45,154 bases of DNA, from the NCBI GenBank assembly GCA_028580875.1, contig JAJSDS010000003.1, positions 1-45,154 of the forward strand, read 5' to 3'. Below, one piece after another: positions 14,854 to 24,060 of this stretch (position 1 is its first letter; each line of letters begins with the position of its first letter). Under the pieces are notes generated by a model. The model did not search any database and was not told the origin of the DNA. It saw nothing but the letters and a program-made list of their open reading frames with translations. This DNA comes from Nitrosotalea sp. Lineage in GTDB: Archaea; Thermoproteota; Nitrososphaeria; Nitrososphaerales; Nitrosopumilaceae. A program made the position numbers and the translations under genes.

Positions 14854-16785
14854 TCATGACACATTAATTCTAATTTTATGTTTATCCGATGCTTCATCCA
14901 GGTTTCTGAGTCTAGTGATATCCTTTTTCATGAATGAATCAGCCAACCAATCTAGAGCGACTCTGAGCATTTTCCCTCTAGTTGGAAGATTGGTCAGATA
15001 ATACCATCTCCATATTATGTATGCTAAAGTTCCACGTACTTTATGGCCCAAGAGAATTGCCACTCCACTGTTCTTTCCAATCTTTGCCATTGTTCCCTTT
15101 GTCTTGTAGGAAAATATATGATGATTTTTCTTCTCTTGTATGTCAGAGATGAGATTATTTGCCACAACCTTTGCCTGTCTTATTGCATGTTGAGCAGTGG
15201 GAGGGTATGGTTTTTGTGTATTAGAATCCAGTATGGAGGCACAATCTCCTAATGAATAGACATTTTGGTAACCAACAAGTCTGAGGTTCTCATCAACTTT
15301 GACTTTACCTATCTTATCGTGTTCACAATCAAGTGCTGAGATGACAGGATCTACAGCTACTCCTCCTGCCCAAATGAATGTCTTGCAATGAATTGTGGTG
15401 TTGTTACCCAAGGTGACAAAGTCTTGTCCGGCATCTACTACTTTTGTGTTTGATATTATCTCCACGCCTGCTTTTATTATCTCTTCTGATGCAAATTGAC
15501 CAAGATCCTCTCCTACTTCGGGAAGAATTGTCTGACCTGCATTAACTAAAATTATTTTTATCTTGTCCGAATCAATATTTCTGTAAAAATATTCAACAGA
15601 TTCTCTAACAAAATCATTTAACTCACTTACGACTTCCACGCCAGAAAAACCACCGCCGACAACTACAAAGGTCATAAATTTATTTTTGAGAGACTCATCG
15701 TCTTCTTGATCAGCATTTTCCAACATTGTGATGATGTGATTCCTTATTTCCATGGCATCATCAAGTGTTTTTATCGTCATTGCATTATCTTCTACATTTT
15801 TATTCCCAAAGAAATTAGTCTTACTTCCTAATGCAAGCACAAGGTAATCGTAATCTAGATTTTTTTTCTTCATGTCATAAGATCTTGTTATTTCCACATT
15901 TTTGCTTCTAAGATCAATAGAATCAACTTTTGATTCATAAAATTTTGCACGTTTACAAAATGTTCGTACAGGTGTAGCTATATGTCTTGGTTCTATTGTG
16001 CCTGATGATATCTCAGGTAGCATGGGAGTAAATAGGAAAAAATTATCTTCACTTACTAGACTTATGAATACATCAACATCATCTTCAAACGCTTGTTGAA
16101 CAAGTCTTAGTACATGTATTCCACCAAATCCTCCTCCTAGGATTAGAATATGTTTCATTGAACGAGACTTGGTTTCATGTATGTATCTCACATGGTGTTC
16201 ATAGGTTTTAATTTTCAAGAATTGTATGTCACATGATTTACAACGAAATCTTGCTCCAAATTTTACAGTTAAAATCGAAGAGACCACGCCTACTGTTATT
16301 CCCCATATCAGATGTGAGATTATGCCCATAATGACGCTAGAAGAGTAACCTTTCTGAACGAGATCAGATGCCTCAAGATAAGTCATATGCGGATCCAAAC
16401 CCATTATGACATCAGTCATGTTAGGTGCAAGAAGAAATTGATATACTGGAATAAAAAATACTCCCAGCACCGCAGTTCCGGACATTATGCCATAAAGCAC
16501 ACCGTTAGAAATTTTTGAGATATTTAGTATTTTTCCCCTATAGAGTATTATGCCAGATATTATTCCAATTATTGTAGCTACAACTACATGAATTAAAATT
16601 CCTACAATGATAGAATTAGAACCTACAATCTTTGCAAATACAAGCCAGGACAAATAGAAATCTTTGCCAGCACTAATGTCAAGAAGCGTACTTGGAACAA
16701 ACATCGCAAATGCGCCAAGAATGGATGATAGAGCTACAAAGGATACCTCTTTTCGTAATGAAAAATCTACTCTAAAGTCAGTCAT
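14854..16785 (-). CDS. Membrane domain - C2H2 finger - type-II NADH dehydrogenase fusion
   Basis: 643 residues in one frame. Residues 1-175 form four or five membrane helices. A C2H2-type finger follows (C182, C185, H198, H203). From M210 comes a complete NDH-2-like flavoprotein: ILILGGGFGG (FAD), TPMLPEISSG, LVLALGS, FVVVGGGFSGVEVVSEL (NADH), FIWAGGV, VYSLGDCA, TAQHAIRQA and a C-terminal membrane-contact segment. NDH-2 oxidises NADH and reduces quinone. The fused membrane domain and zinc finger are unusual; ordinary NDH-2 would begin near M210. A 2-base gap separates it from the upstream aldehyde dehydrogenase, so the two are probably cotranscribed. Confidence 0.88.
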   Translation of the reverse strand: MTDFRVDFSLRKEVSFVALSSILGAFAMFVPSTLLDISAGKDFYLSWLVFAKIVGSNSIIVGILIHVVVATIIGIISGIILYRGKILNISKISNGVLYGIMSGTAVLGVFFIPVYQFLLAPNMTDVIMGLDPHMTYLEASDLVQKGYSSSVIMGIISHLIWGITVGVVSSILTVKFGARFRCKSCDIQFLKIKTYEHHVRYIHETKSRSMKHILILGGGFGGIHVLRLVQQAFEDDVDVFISLVSEDNFFLFTPMLPEISSGTIEPRHIATPVRTFCKRAKFYESKVDSIDLRSKNVEITRSYDMKKKNLDYDYLVLALGSKTNFFGNKNVEDNAMTIKTLDDAMEIRNHIITMLENADQEDDESLKNKFMTFVVVGGGFSGVEVVSELNDFVRESVEYFYRNIDSDKIKIILVNAGQTILPEVGEDLGQFASEEIIKAGVEIISNTKVVDAGQDFVTLGNNTTIHCKTFIWAGGVAVDPVISALDCEHDKIGKVKVDENLRLVGYQNVYSLGDCASILDSNTQKPYPPTAQHAIRQAKVVANNLISDIQEKKNHHIFSYKTKGTMAKIGKNSGVAILLGHKVRGTLAYIIWRWYYLTNLPTRGKMLRVALDWLADSFMKKDITRLRNLDEASDKHKIRINVS

Positions 16786-16787
16786 GG

Positions 16788-18176
16788 TTATTCTACATGA
16801 TGATTGTGCAATAGTTGATCATAGAACCTAATTGACTTGATGTTCACAAATTCTAACATTCCATATCTGGATAACTCTCTACCAAATCCGCTTTTTTTAA
16901 TTCCACCAAATGGCACTCGTGGATCTGAAACTAGAACATTATTTACTGAGACCATTCCTGATTCTAGATCATTTGATAATTTCTCTGCACGATGAAGATC
17001 TTCTGTCCAGATTGTTGCACCAAGACCAAATGGCGAATTATTTGAAAGTCTTACTGCCTCGTTTTCATCTTCAACTATCGTGACAGAAGCAAGCGGACCA
17101 AAAGTTTCCTCTTGAAATATTCTCATCTTGGATGAGATATTTTTTAATATTGTTGGTTTGAAAAAATAGCCGGTGCTTCCAACTTTTTTTCCACCTGTTA
17201 AAATCTCTGCACCATTTTTAACGGCATCCTGTACTTGTTCTTGTATAGTATTAAGACCGGATTCATTTACAAGCGGACCTATGTCAGTGTTCTCTGAAAG
17301 AGGATCTCCCACCCTGAGTTTTTCAGTCTTTTCCACAAATTTTTCTATGAATTCTTTTGCTACATCTTTTACAACAAAGAATCTTTTGGATGCAATACAA
17401 CTCTGTCCACAGTTGATGAATCGTCCTTTCACGGCTCCAGTTGATGCTTTTTCTACATCAGCGTCAGAACAGACTATGAAGGGATCACTTCCTCCAAGCT
17501 CCAATACGCTCTTTTTCAATTGAGAGGTAGCCCGCGAAGCCACTTTGGCACCTACATTTACACTTCCTGTGAAAGTTACAGCGTGTATATCAGAATCAAT
17601 TAAAGATTCAGCAGAACTTGAATCTCCCACAATGGTCTGAAAGACGCCCTCTGGAATACCCACATTATGTAAGACATTTTGGATTTCCAATCCACAGTGT
17701 ATTGTGGCACTAGCAGGTTTGAGAACGATTGTATTTCCTGCAACTAGACTTGGTGCTGCAAATCTCAAGGCTTGCCAATAAGGAAAATTCCAAGGCATTA
17801 TACTTCCTATAACTCCAAGCGGCTCAAATGCCATGATGGTTTTTCGTGCATCAGAATTCATGGATTCTTTGTTAAGAAAAATTTCTCCGTTATCGGCATA
17901 AAATTCCATTGCCCATGCACACTTTTCCACCTCTGAAATGGATTCTTTTATTGGCTTACCCATTTCTTCGGTGGCAATCCTGGCAAGTTCAATTTTTCTT
18001 TTTCTTAATTCTGCGGCAACATCTTGCAAGTAATCTGATCTCTTCATTATGTTTGTCTTCCAATGACGTTGTGCTTCTTTTGATTTTTTCACTATTCCAA
18101 AAATATCTTCCTTTTTCATAATGCCATACTCTGCAATAATTTTTTCATTTGATGGATTGATAGATTTTATTTGCAA
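16788..18176 (-). CDS. NAD(P)-dependent aldehyde dehydrogenase (succinate-semialdehyde type)
   Basis: 462 residues with all family motifs: MPWNFPYWQALRFAAP, the cofactor-binding VLKPAS and FTGSVNVG, the catalytic Glu in LELGGSDPF, the catalytic Cys in GQSCIASKR, and EETFGPLASV. The length and the GQSC context fit the succinate-semialdehyde dehydrogenase group, but substrate specificity cannot be read with certainty. It is the first gene of a two-gene unit with the NADH dehydrogenase fusion, which could reoxidise the NADH formed. Confidence 0.88.
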   Translation of the reverse strand: MQIKSINPSNEKIIAEYGIMKKEDIFGIVKKSKEAQRHWKTNIMKRSDYLQDVAAELRKRKIELARIATEEMGKPIKESISEVEKCAWAMEFYADNGEIFLNKESMNSDARKTIMAFEPLGVIGSIMPWNFPYWQALRFAAPSLVAGNTIVLKPASATIHCGLEIQNVLHNVGIPEGVFQTIVGDSSSAESLIDSDIHAVTFTGSVNVGAKVASRATSQLKKSVLELGGSDPFIVCSDADVEKASTGAVKGRFINCGQSCIASKRFFVVKDVAKEFIEKFVEKTEKLRVGDPLSENTDIGPLVNESGLNTIQEQVQDAVKNGAEILTGGKKVGSTGYFFKPTILKNISSKMRIFQEETFGPLASVTIVEDENEAVRLSNNSPFGLGATIWTEDLHRAEKLSNDLESGMVSVNNVLVSDPRVPFGGIKKSGFGRELSRYGMLEFVNIKSIRFYDQLLHNHHVE

Positions 18177-18305
18177 TTCAGAACATGATTCTTTTGTTAT
18201 TATATGAAGTTCATCTTGAACAGTATGGAATAATTTTGAATGATCAAAGAGGATATTTTAATATCAAGTTGATCGTTTGGAGTTCAATCGTATAGTGATA
18301 ATGTT

Positions 18306-19391
18306 TTGAATATTGAAAAAAAATCCAATCTTGAAACTGTTCTAGTCTTACAGGGCGGAGGGTCACTGGGAGCTTATGAATGTGGAGTATACAAGACTTT
18401 ATCTAAATACGGTATAGAATTTGATGTAATTGCCGGTACATCCATTGGAGCTATCAACGCATCAATAATAGCAGCATCAAAATCCGATAACAAGGCAGAA
18501 ATATTGGAGGAGTTTTGGATGGACCTTTCAGAGACCATTACTCCTCCTATTCTTGATGACAAGATTCGAGCAATAATGTCATCAACTAACGCAGTAATAT
18601 GGGGCAATTCCCATGCCTTTATGCCATTATGGTTTAATCCAAATTGGTTTTCATTCTCTTTCAATCAACCATTCATGTATGACATTTCGCCTTTGGGAAA
18701 AACACTGAAAAATTATGTGGATTTTGACAAGCTTGGAAGATCAGGCAATCCAAGACTAATTGTAACCTCAACAGACATTCAACAGGGAAAACCAACTATT
18801 TTTGATAGCAAATATGATAAAATAAACGAGACACATATCCTGGCAAGCGCAGGGTATCCATTTTATGGAATCTCTTGGACAGTGATTAATGGGAAATATC
18901 TATGGGATGGAACTTTGTTGAGCAACACGCCTCTTAGAGAAGTGATCAATGCATCCCCAAGGAACGACAAGAAGGTCTACATGGTGAATCTATTTCCTAA
19001 AAAACACGAGCACTTGCCAGAAAACATGTCGGAAGCATGGCATAGAGCAAGAGATCTAATGCATGTAGATAAAACTGATCATAGTATAATGATGTCTAAA
19101 ATAATTTCGAGATATCTTAAAGTCATGAGAGAAATGCACGACATCCTAAATCATGTAAATTTGGATGAAAAAATGAAAGTAAGACTTAAAAAATTAGAAC
19201 CTGAATTTCACAAACTAGCATGTGATCGTGGAGCAATTATAGAAGACATCATCAAAATTGAAAGAAGTGAAGAATCACCTTTCATTTTTGAAGATGCCGA
19301 TTTTTCATTATTAACAATAAAGAATCTAATAAGACAAGGTCAGGAAGATGCTGAGAAAGTCTTGCTTGAAAAGAAAAAGATTGATAATTAA
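18306..19391 (+). CDS. Patatin-like phospholipase
   Basis: 361 residues. The hydrolase signature is complete: oxyanion loop GGGSLGAYECG (from residue 17), nucleophile elbow GTSIG (S46) and the Asp of the dyad in LWDGTLLSNTP. The C-terminal part, with a Lys/Glu-rich helical stretch, resembles the DUF3734 extension. It would cleave acyl esters; in archaea with ether lipids the true substrate is unclear. The start is TTG at 18306. The upstream gap holds TTTGA-ATGA-TCAAA, a variant of the region's palindrome. Confidence 0.87.
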   Translation: MNIEKKSNLETVLVLQGGGSLGAYECGVYKTLSKYGIEFDVIAGTSIGAINASIIAASKSDNKAEILEEFWMDLSETITPPILDDKIRAIMSSTNAVIWGNSHAFMPLWFNPNWFSFSFNQPFMYDISPLGKTLKNYVDFDKLGRSGNPRLIVTSTDIQQGKPTIFDSKYDKINETHILASAGYPFYGISWTVINGKYLWDGTLLSNTPLREVINASPRNDKKVYMVNLFPKKHEHLPENMSEAWHRARDLMHVDKTDHSIMMSKIISRYLKVMREMHDILNHVNLDEKMKVRLKKLEPEFHKLACDRGAIIEDIIKIERSEESPFIFEDADFSLLTIKNLIRQGQEDAEKVLLEKKKIDN

Positions 19392-19437
19392 TTGAATTAT
19401 TAATTTTATTAATCTAAATCATATTTTACAAATTAGA

Positions 19438-19454
19438 ACTTGAATAGTTCAAGT
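19438..19454. promoter_or_regulatory. Palindrome ACTTGAA-TAG-TTCAAGT
   Basis: A perfect inverted repeat with 7-base arms and the core TTGAA-N3-TTCAA. It lies 227 bases from the cupredoxin start but only 15 bases before the hairpin-rich segment at 19469, so it may control a transcript that starts there. Confidence 0.5.
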
Positions 19455-19468
19455 CAATAATTAAATCA

Positions 19469-19543
19469 TATGGGTATCAAACCTATACAGTCGATGGTTA
19501 GATGCTCGCCAACCCCCTGCAAAAGGTTTTGCAATCTGACCAT
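19469..19543 (+). ncRNA. Possible structured RNA or leader
   Basis: Three nested or adjacent helices can be drawn by hand: TATGGGT (19469-19475) with ACCTATA (19481-19487); ATGGTTAGA (19494-19502) with TCTGACCAT (19535-19543), with one G-U pair; and, inside the latter, TGCAAAA-GG-TTTTGCA (19518-19533). Nothing codes here. It is not a tRNA, as no T-loop is present. It could be the 5' leader of the cupredoxin gene (19681) or a separate small RNA. The plus strand is assumed. Confidence 0.35.
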
Positions 19544-19680
19544 CTGACTATTAATAAGACGTACAAAATTTAGAAAACCAATATGTCATGCCATTGTTTT
19601 GCCATCATACTTGAACTATTATATTTTTAATTGAATGGTTTTAGATCATGATTATAGATTAAGAATTTAATTCAATCCTT

Positions 19681-20940
19681 ATGCGTTTGAAGAATGTTGC
19701 AGCCTTGACAGCTGTTGGAGTGTTTCTAACACTTGCTACACTGCTAGCATACTCTCAACCAGTGCATGATCATGTTGCACTGGCACAAGAGCAATCAAGT
19801 GATGCTAATTCTAACCAACCGCTATCAAATACATCTGATGGTGTAATTGTAAGTCTCATTGCTCCCCCAACAGTTTATGCAAATGATCTTACCACCATTC
19901 AGATGAAAGTAGTTGATGAAAAATCAGGCGCTCCTTTAACGCATGTAGATTGGGCCATAGTTGTAAGAGATCCAATTGGTAATCTTGTATACAAAACCAC
20001 CACGGCTCATTCACATGCAGGAATGATGGACTTCAAGTATGCCTTCTGGATGGCAGGAAAGAACACCATATCATTAACAGCTTCTTCAATAGGCCCGAAA
20101 ATGATGGGAATGGATGTTCCTGCAATGGCCCAAACTCGTACTCTAGTTTCTGGAGACCCGATGATGGGATGGAAGAAAGATCCTGTAAGTGACTTTGGTT
20201 CACGAACCTATGAATTCCCAGTATATGTGCTTGCGGAAAAGCAGACTCGTACCATTTCAGGATCTGAACCAGGAACATCAATAAATGTGGAGATGGATAC
20301 AAATTCTCCACAAGTAGTTGCCGGAAAACCAGTGACCCTAGTTTTCACAGTGACAAATGGAAAGGACAATTCCATGGTAACACATCCTGACATGCAGCTT
20401 ACCTTCAAACAAGGAACTTCCATCATATCTCGTTCTTCCGATAAAGGCGGAATGATGGCAATGAGTGGTGCATACCACGGACATACAGGAGTCATGACTG
20501 CAACTTTGATCTTTCCAACCACAGGACACTACTTTGTAGACGCGGATCTCAGCTCTTTGCCTGTTTCCAACTTGATGTTTGGCACAGCCAGTACCAGATT
20601 TGATGTACACGTAGTTGCACCTACAGGTGTATCTACAGAAAACATTTCAGGCTCAGAGCCGGCACCAAACACCGTCAACGTTCTTGGAATTGAAGCACCA
20701 TTCTTTGCTCCCAATTCCATAAATGTCAAGGCTGGAACTACAATATATTTTGTTAACACTGATGGAAACATACATACCGTTACTTCAGTGAAGGCAGGAA
20801 CACAAGATCCTGATGGAACCTTTGATAGCAACATGATAAAACCAGGACAGACATTTACTTACAAATTCGACAAGCCGGGTACTTATAATTACATCTGTAC
20901 AATACACCCGCACATGCATGGAACAATAAATGTCTCCTAA
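19681..20940 (+). CDS. Secreted multidomain protein with C-terminal cupredoxin (type 1 copper)
   Basis: 419 residues. An N-terminal signal or anchor segment (about 7-25) is followed by two Ig-like/beta-sandwich stretches rich in Met and His, each ending in a ISGSEP repeat (around 198 and 321). A plastocyanin-like domain closes the protein, with GNIHTVTS and CTIHPHM (C406, H409, M412): the classic His-Cys-His-Met copper site. It would act outside the membrane as an electron carrier or copper-binding protein, as is common in ammonia-oxidising archaea. A motif TTTTTAATTGAATGGTT lies about 40 bases upstream. Confidence 0.88.
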   Translation: MRLKNVAALTAVGVFLTLATLLAYSQPVHDHVALAQEQSSDANSNQPLSNTSDGVIVSLIAPPTVYANDLTTIQMKVVDEKSGAPLTHVDWAIVVRDPIGNLVYKTTTAHSHAGMMDFKYAFWMAGKNTISLTASSIGPKMMGMDVPAMAQTRTLVSGDPMMGWKKDPVSDFGSRTYEFPVYVLAEKQTRTISGSEPGTSINVEMDTNSPQVVAGKPVTLVFTVTNGKDNSMVTHPDMQLTFKQGTSIISRSSDKGGMMAMSGAYHGHTGVMTATLIFPTTGHYFVDADLSSLPVSNLMFGTASTRFDVHVVAPTGVSTENISGSEPAPNTVNVLGIEAPFFAPNSINVKAGTTIYFVNTDGNIHTVTSVKAGTQDPDGTFDSNMIKPGQTFTYKFDKPGTYNYICTIHPHMHGTINVS

Positions 20941-21028
20941 CCTCTCTTTTTTATTTTAAAACATGAAATTAATTCTAAATTGAAATTTACAAAATTAAAT
21001 TTTGTATTAATTTAAAATAAAATATAAT

Positions 21029-21041
21029 TTGAATAGTTCAA
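21029..21041. promoter_or_regulatory. TTGAA-TAG-TTCAA palindrome before the DUF3179 gene
   Basis: An exact copy of the core palindrome (same TAG spacer as at 19440-19452), 81 bases upstream of the TTG start at 21123. Confidence 0.5.
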
Positions 21042-21122
21042 TTTTAAATCAAGATATAATTTTTAATTCGGAATAGATTTGGAAAAAAGCTTTAGTATTT
21101 TCAAACAATACTTAATTCAGAT

Positions 21123-22220
21123 TTGGATAACAAATATTTTTTTGTAATTGTTAGTGTTGTGGCGGTGATATCCATTTCATTGATTTTAACACTAGCCCCA
21201 ACATCACAAGTACAATCACCTAAAATACAATCTTCGAATTTACAAACTAATATCATTACAACAAATGGAATAAAACACATAGTTCCTCTTGATGAGATTA
21301 AAGATGGTGGGCCACCAAAAGACGGGATTCCATCCATTGATAATCCTAAATTCATTCATGTCTCTGAGGCTAAGTTTCTAAAAGATGACGATCTTGTAAT
21401 AGGGATTCAATTAGATGGACAAACTAAAGCATACCCTCTTCTCATCTTGGTTTGGCACGAGATTGTAAATGACAAGGTTGGAACTACTCCAGTTGCGGTA
21501 ACCTATTGCCCATTGTGTTTTACCACTCAGGTATTTGACAGACGAATCAATGGAACTGAAGTAGAATTTGGTACATCTGGAAAATTATACAATAGCAATC
21601 TTGTCATGTATGACAGATATACAAATTCCTACTGGAGTCAAGCACTTGGAGAAGGCATAACTGGTGATCTTACAAGTTACAAACTAGAAAAAATTCCGTC
21701 TGATTTGATGAGATGGTCGGATTGGAAATCACTTTATCCTAATTCTAATGTGCTATCAACTGATACAGGTTTTGAAAGATCCTATGGTGCGGATCCTTAT
21801 GGAGACTATTACACAGATCCGCAGATCATATTTCCAGTATCAAATGAGGATAGTAGAATGGGACCAAAGGAGATGATTATAGGTTATGAGGATTCAGACA
21901 AGTACAAGGCTTACAAGATAAAGGACATTGCATCTTCAAAATTGATTGATGATATAGTAGGCAAAAAAGACATCATGTTGATATCATTTTATCCATTTGA
22001 TGTAAAGGGATTTGATAGAAAGATATCCAATCAAACTTTGGATTTTTCCTATGCTGATGGAAAGATCCTTGACAAGCAAACAAATTCAGAATGGAATTTT
22101 GATGGAGTAGCAGTAAGTGGACCATTGACTGGAACACATCTTCAGAGATTGACGTTAAATCCAGGTTTCTGGTTTGAATGGGTAGCGTTTCACCCTCAAA
22201 CAGAGATTTACTTGAGTTGA
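21123..22220 (+). CDS. DUF3179 domain protein, membrane-anchored
   Basis: 365 residues: one N-terminal membrane helix, then a DUF3179 domain with the hallmark segments IPSIDNPKFI, KAYPLLILVWHEIVND, VTYCPLCFTTQVFDR, FGTSGKLYNSNLVMYDR and YWSQALGEG. The conserved CxxC (CPLC) is present. The family function is not established; it is outside the cytosol here. The TTG start is assumed. It is followed after four bases by a Cys-pair membrane protein and then by a DsbA-like/membrane pair, suggesting an extracytoplasmic thiol or copper pathway. Confidence 0.87.
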   Translation: MDNKYFFVIVSVVAVISISLILTLAPTSQVQSPKIQSSNLQTNIITTNGIKHIVPLDEIKDGGPPKDGIPSIDNPKFIHVSEAKFLKDDDLVIGIQLDGQTKAYPLLILVWHEIVNDKVGTTPVAVTYCPLCFTTQVFDRRINGTEVEFGTSGKLYNSNLVMYDRYTNSYWSQALGEGITGDLTSYKLEKIPSDLMRWSDWKSLYPNSNVLSTDTGFERSYGADPYGDYYTDPQIIFPVSNEDSRMGPKEMIIGYEDSDKYKAYKIKDIASSKLIDDIVGKKDIMLISFYPFDVKGFDRKISNQTLDFSYADGKILDKQTNSEWNFDGVAVSGPLTGTHLQRLTLNPGFWFEWVAFHPQTEIYLS

Positions 22221-22224
22221 TATC

Positions 22225-22707
22225 TTGAATCCTATTATCAAGGGTGGATTATTTGGAATGCTTGCAATTACAGTTTACCTTCTAGTAGTAATAGTGACTA
22301 CACCTGCACTCTTACCACAAAATGCAATAAAAGCAGTGTTCATTCTCAACTCTCCCATAATTATAGGAACTGGGATGGGAGTTGGATTGCAAATCTATCT
22401 TGCTGAGTATGGCAAGAAGATGGGTTGTAACTTGAAAATAAAACGTACGCTTGGTGGAAATTCTGGTGGCACTGTTGTAACGTCATTTTTTTCATTTTTC
22501 TCTCTCATACCTTTAGGATGCTGTGGTTGGTGGCTATATGCAATCTCATTTCTTCCGAGCATTTTTGGGAGTGGATTTTCTGCAGTATTGATAAATTACA
22601 GTCAACCGCTTGCATATCTAGGCCTTGTAGTGATTTTTTCATTTAATGGACTTACAATTTTAAAAATAATGAATGAAAAAAAGAAACATAACTTACAATA
22701 CAAATAA
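22225..22707 (+). CDS. Four-helix membrane protein with vicinal CC
   Basis: 160 residues with about four helices. A basic loop (MGCNLKIKR, C68) is followed by a Gly-rich stretch and then IPLGCCGWW (C99, C100) at the start of a helix. The order basic/Cys loop, Gly-rich segment, Cys pair in a helix matches the proteins at 5282 and 23447. A TTG start four bases after the DUF3179 stop implies cotranscription. Possible electron or metal carrier; no named family recognised. Confidence 0.65.
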   Translation: MNPIIKGGLFGMLAITVYLLVVIVTTPALLPQNAIKAVFILNSPIIIGTGMGVGLQIYLAEYGKKMGCNLKIKRTLGGNSGGTVVTSFFSFFSLIPLGCCGWWLYAISFLPSIFGSGFSAVLINYSQPLAYLGLVVIFSFNGLTILKIMNEKKKHNLQYK

Positions 22708-22712
22708 ATGAT

Positions 22713-22729
22713 TCTTGAATCATTCAAGA
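22713..22729. promoter_or_regulatory. Palindrome TCTTGAA-TCA-TTCAAGA
   Basis: A perfect inverted repeat with 7-base arms, core TTGAA-N3-TTCAA, 54 bases before the ATG of the DsbA-like gene at 22784. Confidence 0.55.
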
Positions 22730-22783
22730 GAATCTTTTTGAATTTGGAACAAGTTTTTTATCATATTAAAAATTTCTACAAAC

Positions 22784-23446
22784 ATGAGAAAAAAGATCCT
22801 AATTACAATTCCTGCAATAGTGATAATTGGGATCATAGTAGCATATTATGCAAATGAATCTGCAGTGAATCAATCTAATTTGGATATTCAAAGACATTCT
22901 GGAACAGTAGATACATCAATGGGCTCACCAATACAAGGAAATATCAATGCACCAATTACAATCGTTGAATTTGGTGACTATCAATGTCCGCAATGTGATA
23001 AATGGTTTAAAGAAGTAAACCCTTCAATAGAAAGTGAGTACATCCAAACTGGAAAAGCAAACCTTGTTTTTGTTGATCTTGCATTTTTTGGCCCAGATTC
23101 AACAAAGGCAGCTGAAGCAACATACTGTGCAGGGGATCAAGGAAAATACTGGGATTATCATAATATCTTGTATACAAACCAGGGTTCAATAAATGATGGT
23201 TGGGCAAATTCAAACAACTTGAAAAAATTTGCAACCCAACTTGGTCTAAACATGGATCTCTTCAATACATGTATTGATGGCGATAGTTACAGTAAAAGAA
23301 TAGAACATAATGTGCAAGTAGCAAAAGATAACGGGGCAGACGGTACACCAACGTTTATCATAATCAACTCCAAGGGAGTTCAACAAGTTATCAAAGGAGC
23401 CCAACCTTTCTCAGTGTTTAAGCAGACTCTTGATGGGATGACCTAA
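22784..23446 (+). CDS. DsbA-like thiol-disulfide oxidoreductase, membrane-anchored
   Basis: 220 residues: an N-terminal anchor (about 4-22), then a DsbA/thioredoxin-4 fold with VEFGDYQCPQC (C68, C71), the helical insert with ATYCAGDQGKYWDYHNILY, and the cis-proline loop DGTPTFIII. It would form or isomerise disulfides outside the membrane. The next gene starts immediately after its stop and encodes a Cys-pair membrane protein, a candidate redox partner. A palindromic operator lies upstream. Confidence 0.9.
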   Translation: MRKKILITIPAIVIIGIIVAYYANESAVNQSNLDIQRHSGTVDTSMGSPIQGNINAPITIVEFGDYQCPQCDKWFKEVNPSIESEYIQTGKANLVFVDLAFFGPDSTKAAEATYCAGDQGKYWDYHNILYTNQGSINDGWANSNNLKKFATQLGLNMDLFNTCIDGDSYSKRIEHNVQVAKDNGADGTPTFIIINSKGVQQVIKGAQPFSVFKQTLDGMT

Positions 23447-23926
23447 TTGGAACAGGTAATGAAAGCAGTTTTTTCAAAGCCGGTCAACATCATACTTGCA
23501 GTTGCAATATCTACAGGACTATTTGTGGGATTATCACTTGTATCAGAGTACATATTCATTTCCCCCCTACTTGTACTAAATCTGAATTCAGGAAATTTTC
23601 TTGGTTTTGTTCTTATTGTAGCGATTTCCATTATGTCGGGTTTAGTGCTAAGCATGAATGTATATCGCATCAGAGTCTTACGCAATAATTCTAAAACCAT
23701 GGGAACCGGAGTATTAGGTTCGATAATAGGGGCTAGTGCTGGCGCTTGCAGTTGTGGTTCTATAGGATTTGCAGCAATCTCAGTTTTTGGCACTGCGGGA
23801 GGAATTGCAACATCATTTTTAACAAATTATGAACTTCCACTAAGATTAGGATCACTTGCAATTTTAGGATATACTTTTTACACTACAAAAAAATCATTGC
23901 ACTCAGAATGTAAAATCAAAAACTAG
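23447..23926 (+). CDS. Four-helix membrane protein with CSC motif (partner of the DsbA-like protein?)
   Basis: 159 residues with four hydrophobic segments. After a basic loop (YRIRVLRNNSK) and a Gly-rich stretch, AGACSCGSIG (C101, C103) starts the third helix; a further Cys lies in the C-terminal tail. A TTG directly follows the DsbA-like stop; ATG at 23459 is an alternative start. The layout matches 5282-5764, which also follows a thioredoxin-fold gene. It may play the DsbB/DsbD-like membrane part for its neighbour (inference). Confidence 0.65.
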   Translation: MEQVMKAVFSKPVNIILAVAISTGLFVGLSLVSEYIFISPLLVLNLNSGNFLGFVLIVAISIMSGLVLSMNVYRIRVLRNNSKTMGTGVLGSIIGASAGACSCGSIGFAAISVFGTAGGIATSFLTNYELPLRLGSLAILGYTFYTTKKSLHSECKIKN

Positions 23927-23994
23927 TTAATTTGATTTTAAATTGATGCAACAAAGATATTTTTTATGAGTTCAATTTTTTATTTTTCAGCTTT

Positions 23995-24021
23995 AATCAT
24001 TCAATTAAAAATTGAATGATT
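23995..24021. promoter_or_regulatory. 12-base inverted repeat before the small secreted protein
   Basis: AATCATTCAATT, spacer AAA, AATTGAATGATT: a perfect 27-base palindrome with a 3-base centre. Inside is TTCAA-N7-TTGAA, as in 12804-12820. It ends 39 bases before the ATG at 24061. Confidence 0.6.
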
Positions 24022-24060
24022 CTGAACAATACTTATGTAATTTTGAGTGGATATTATATC

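Noticed and set aside
19469-19543. tRNA gene
   Set aside because: Length is near that of a tRNA, but there is no acceptor pairing between the ends, no TTCGA loop and no proper anticodon arm.
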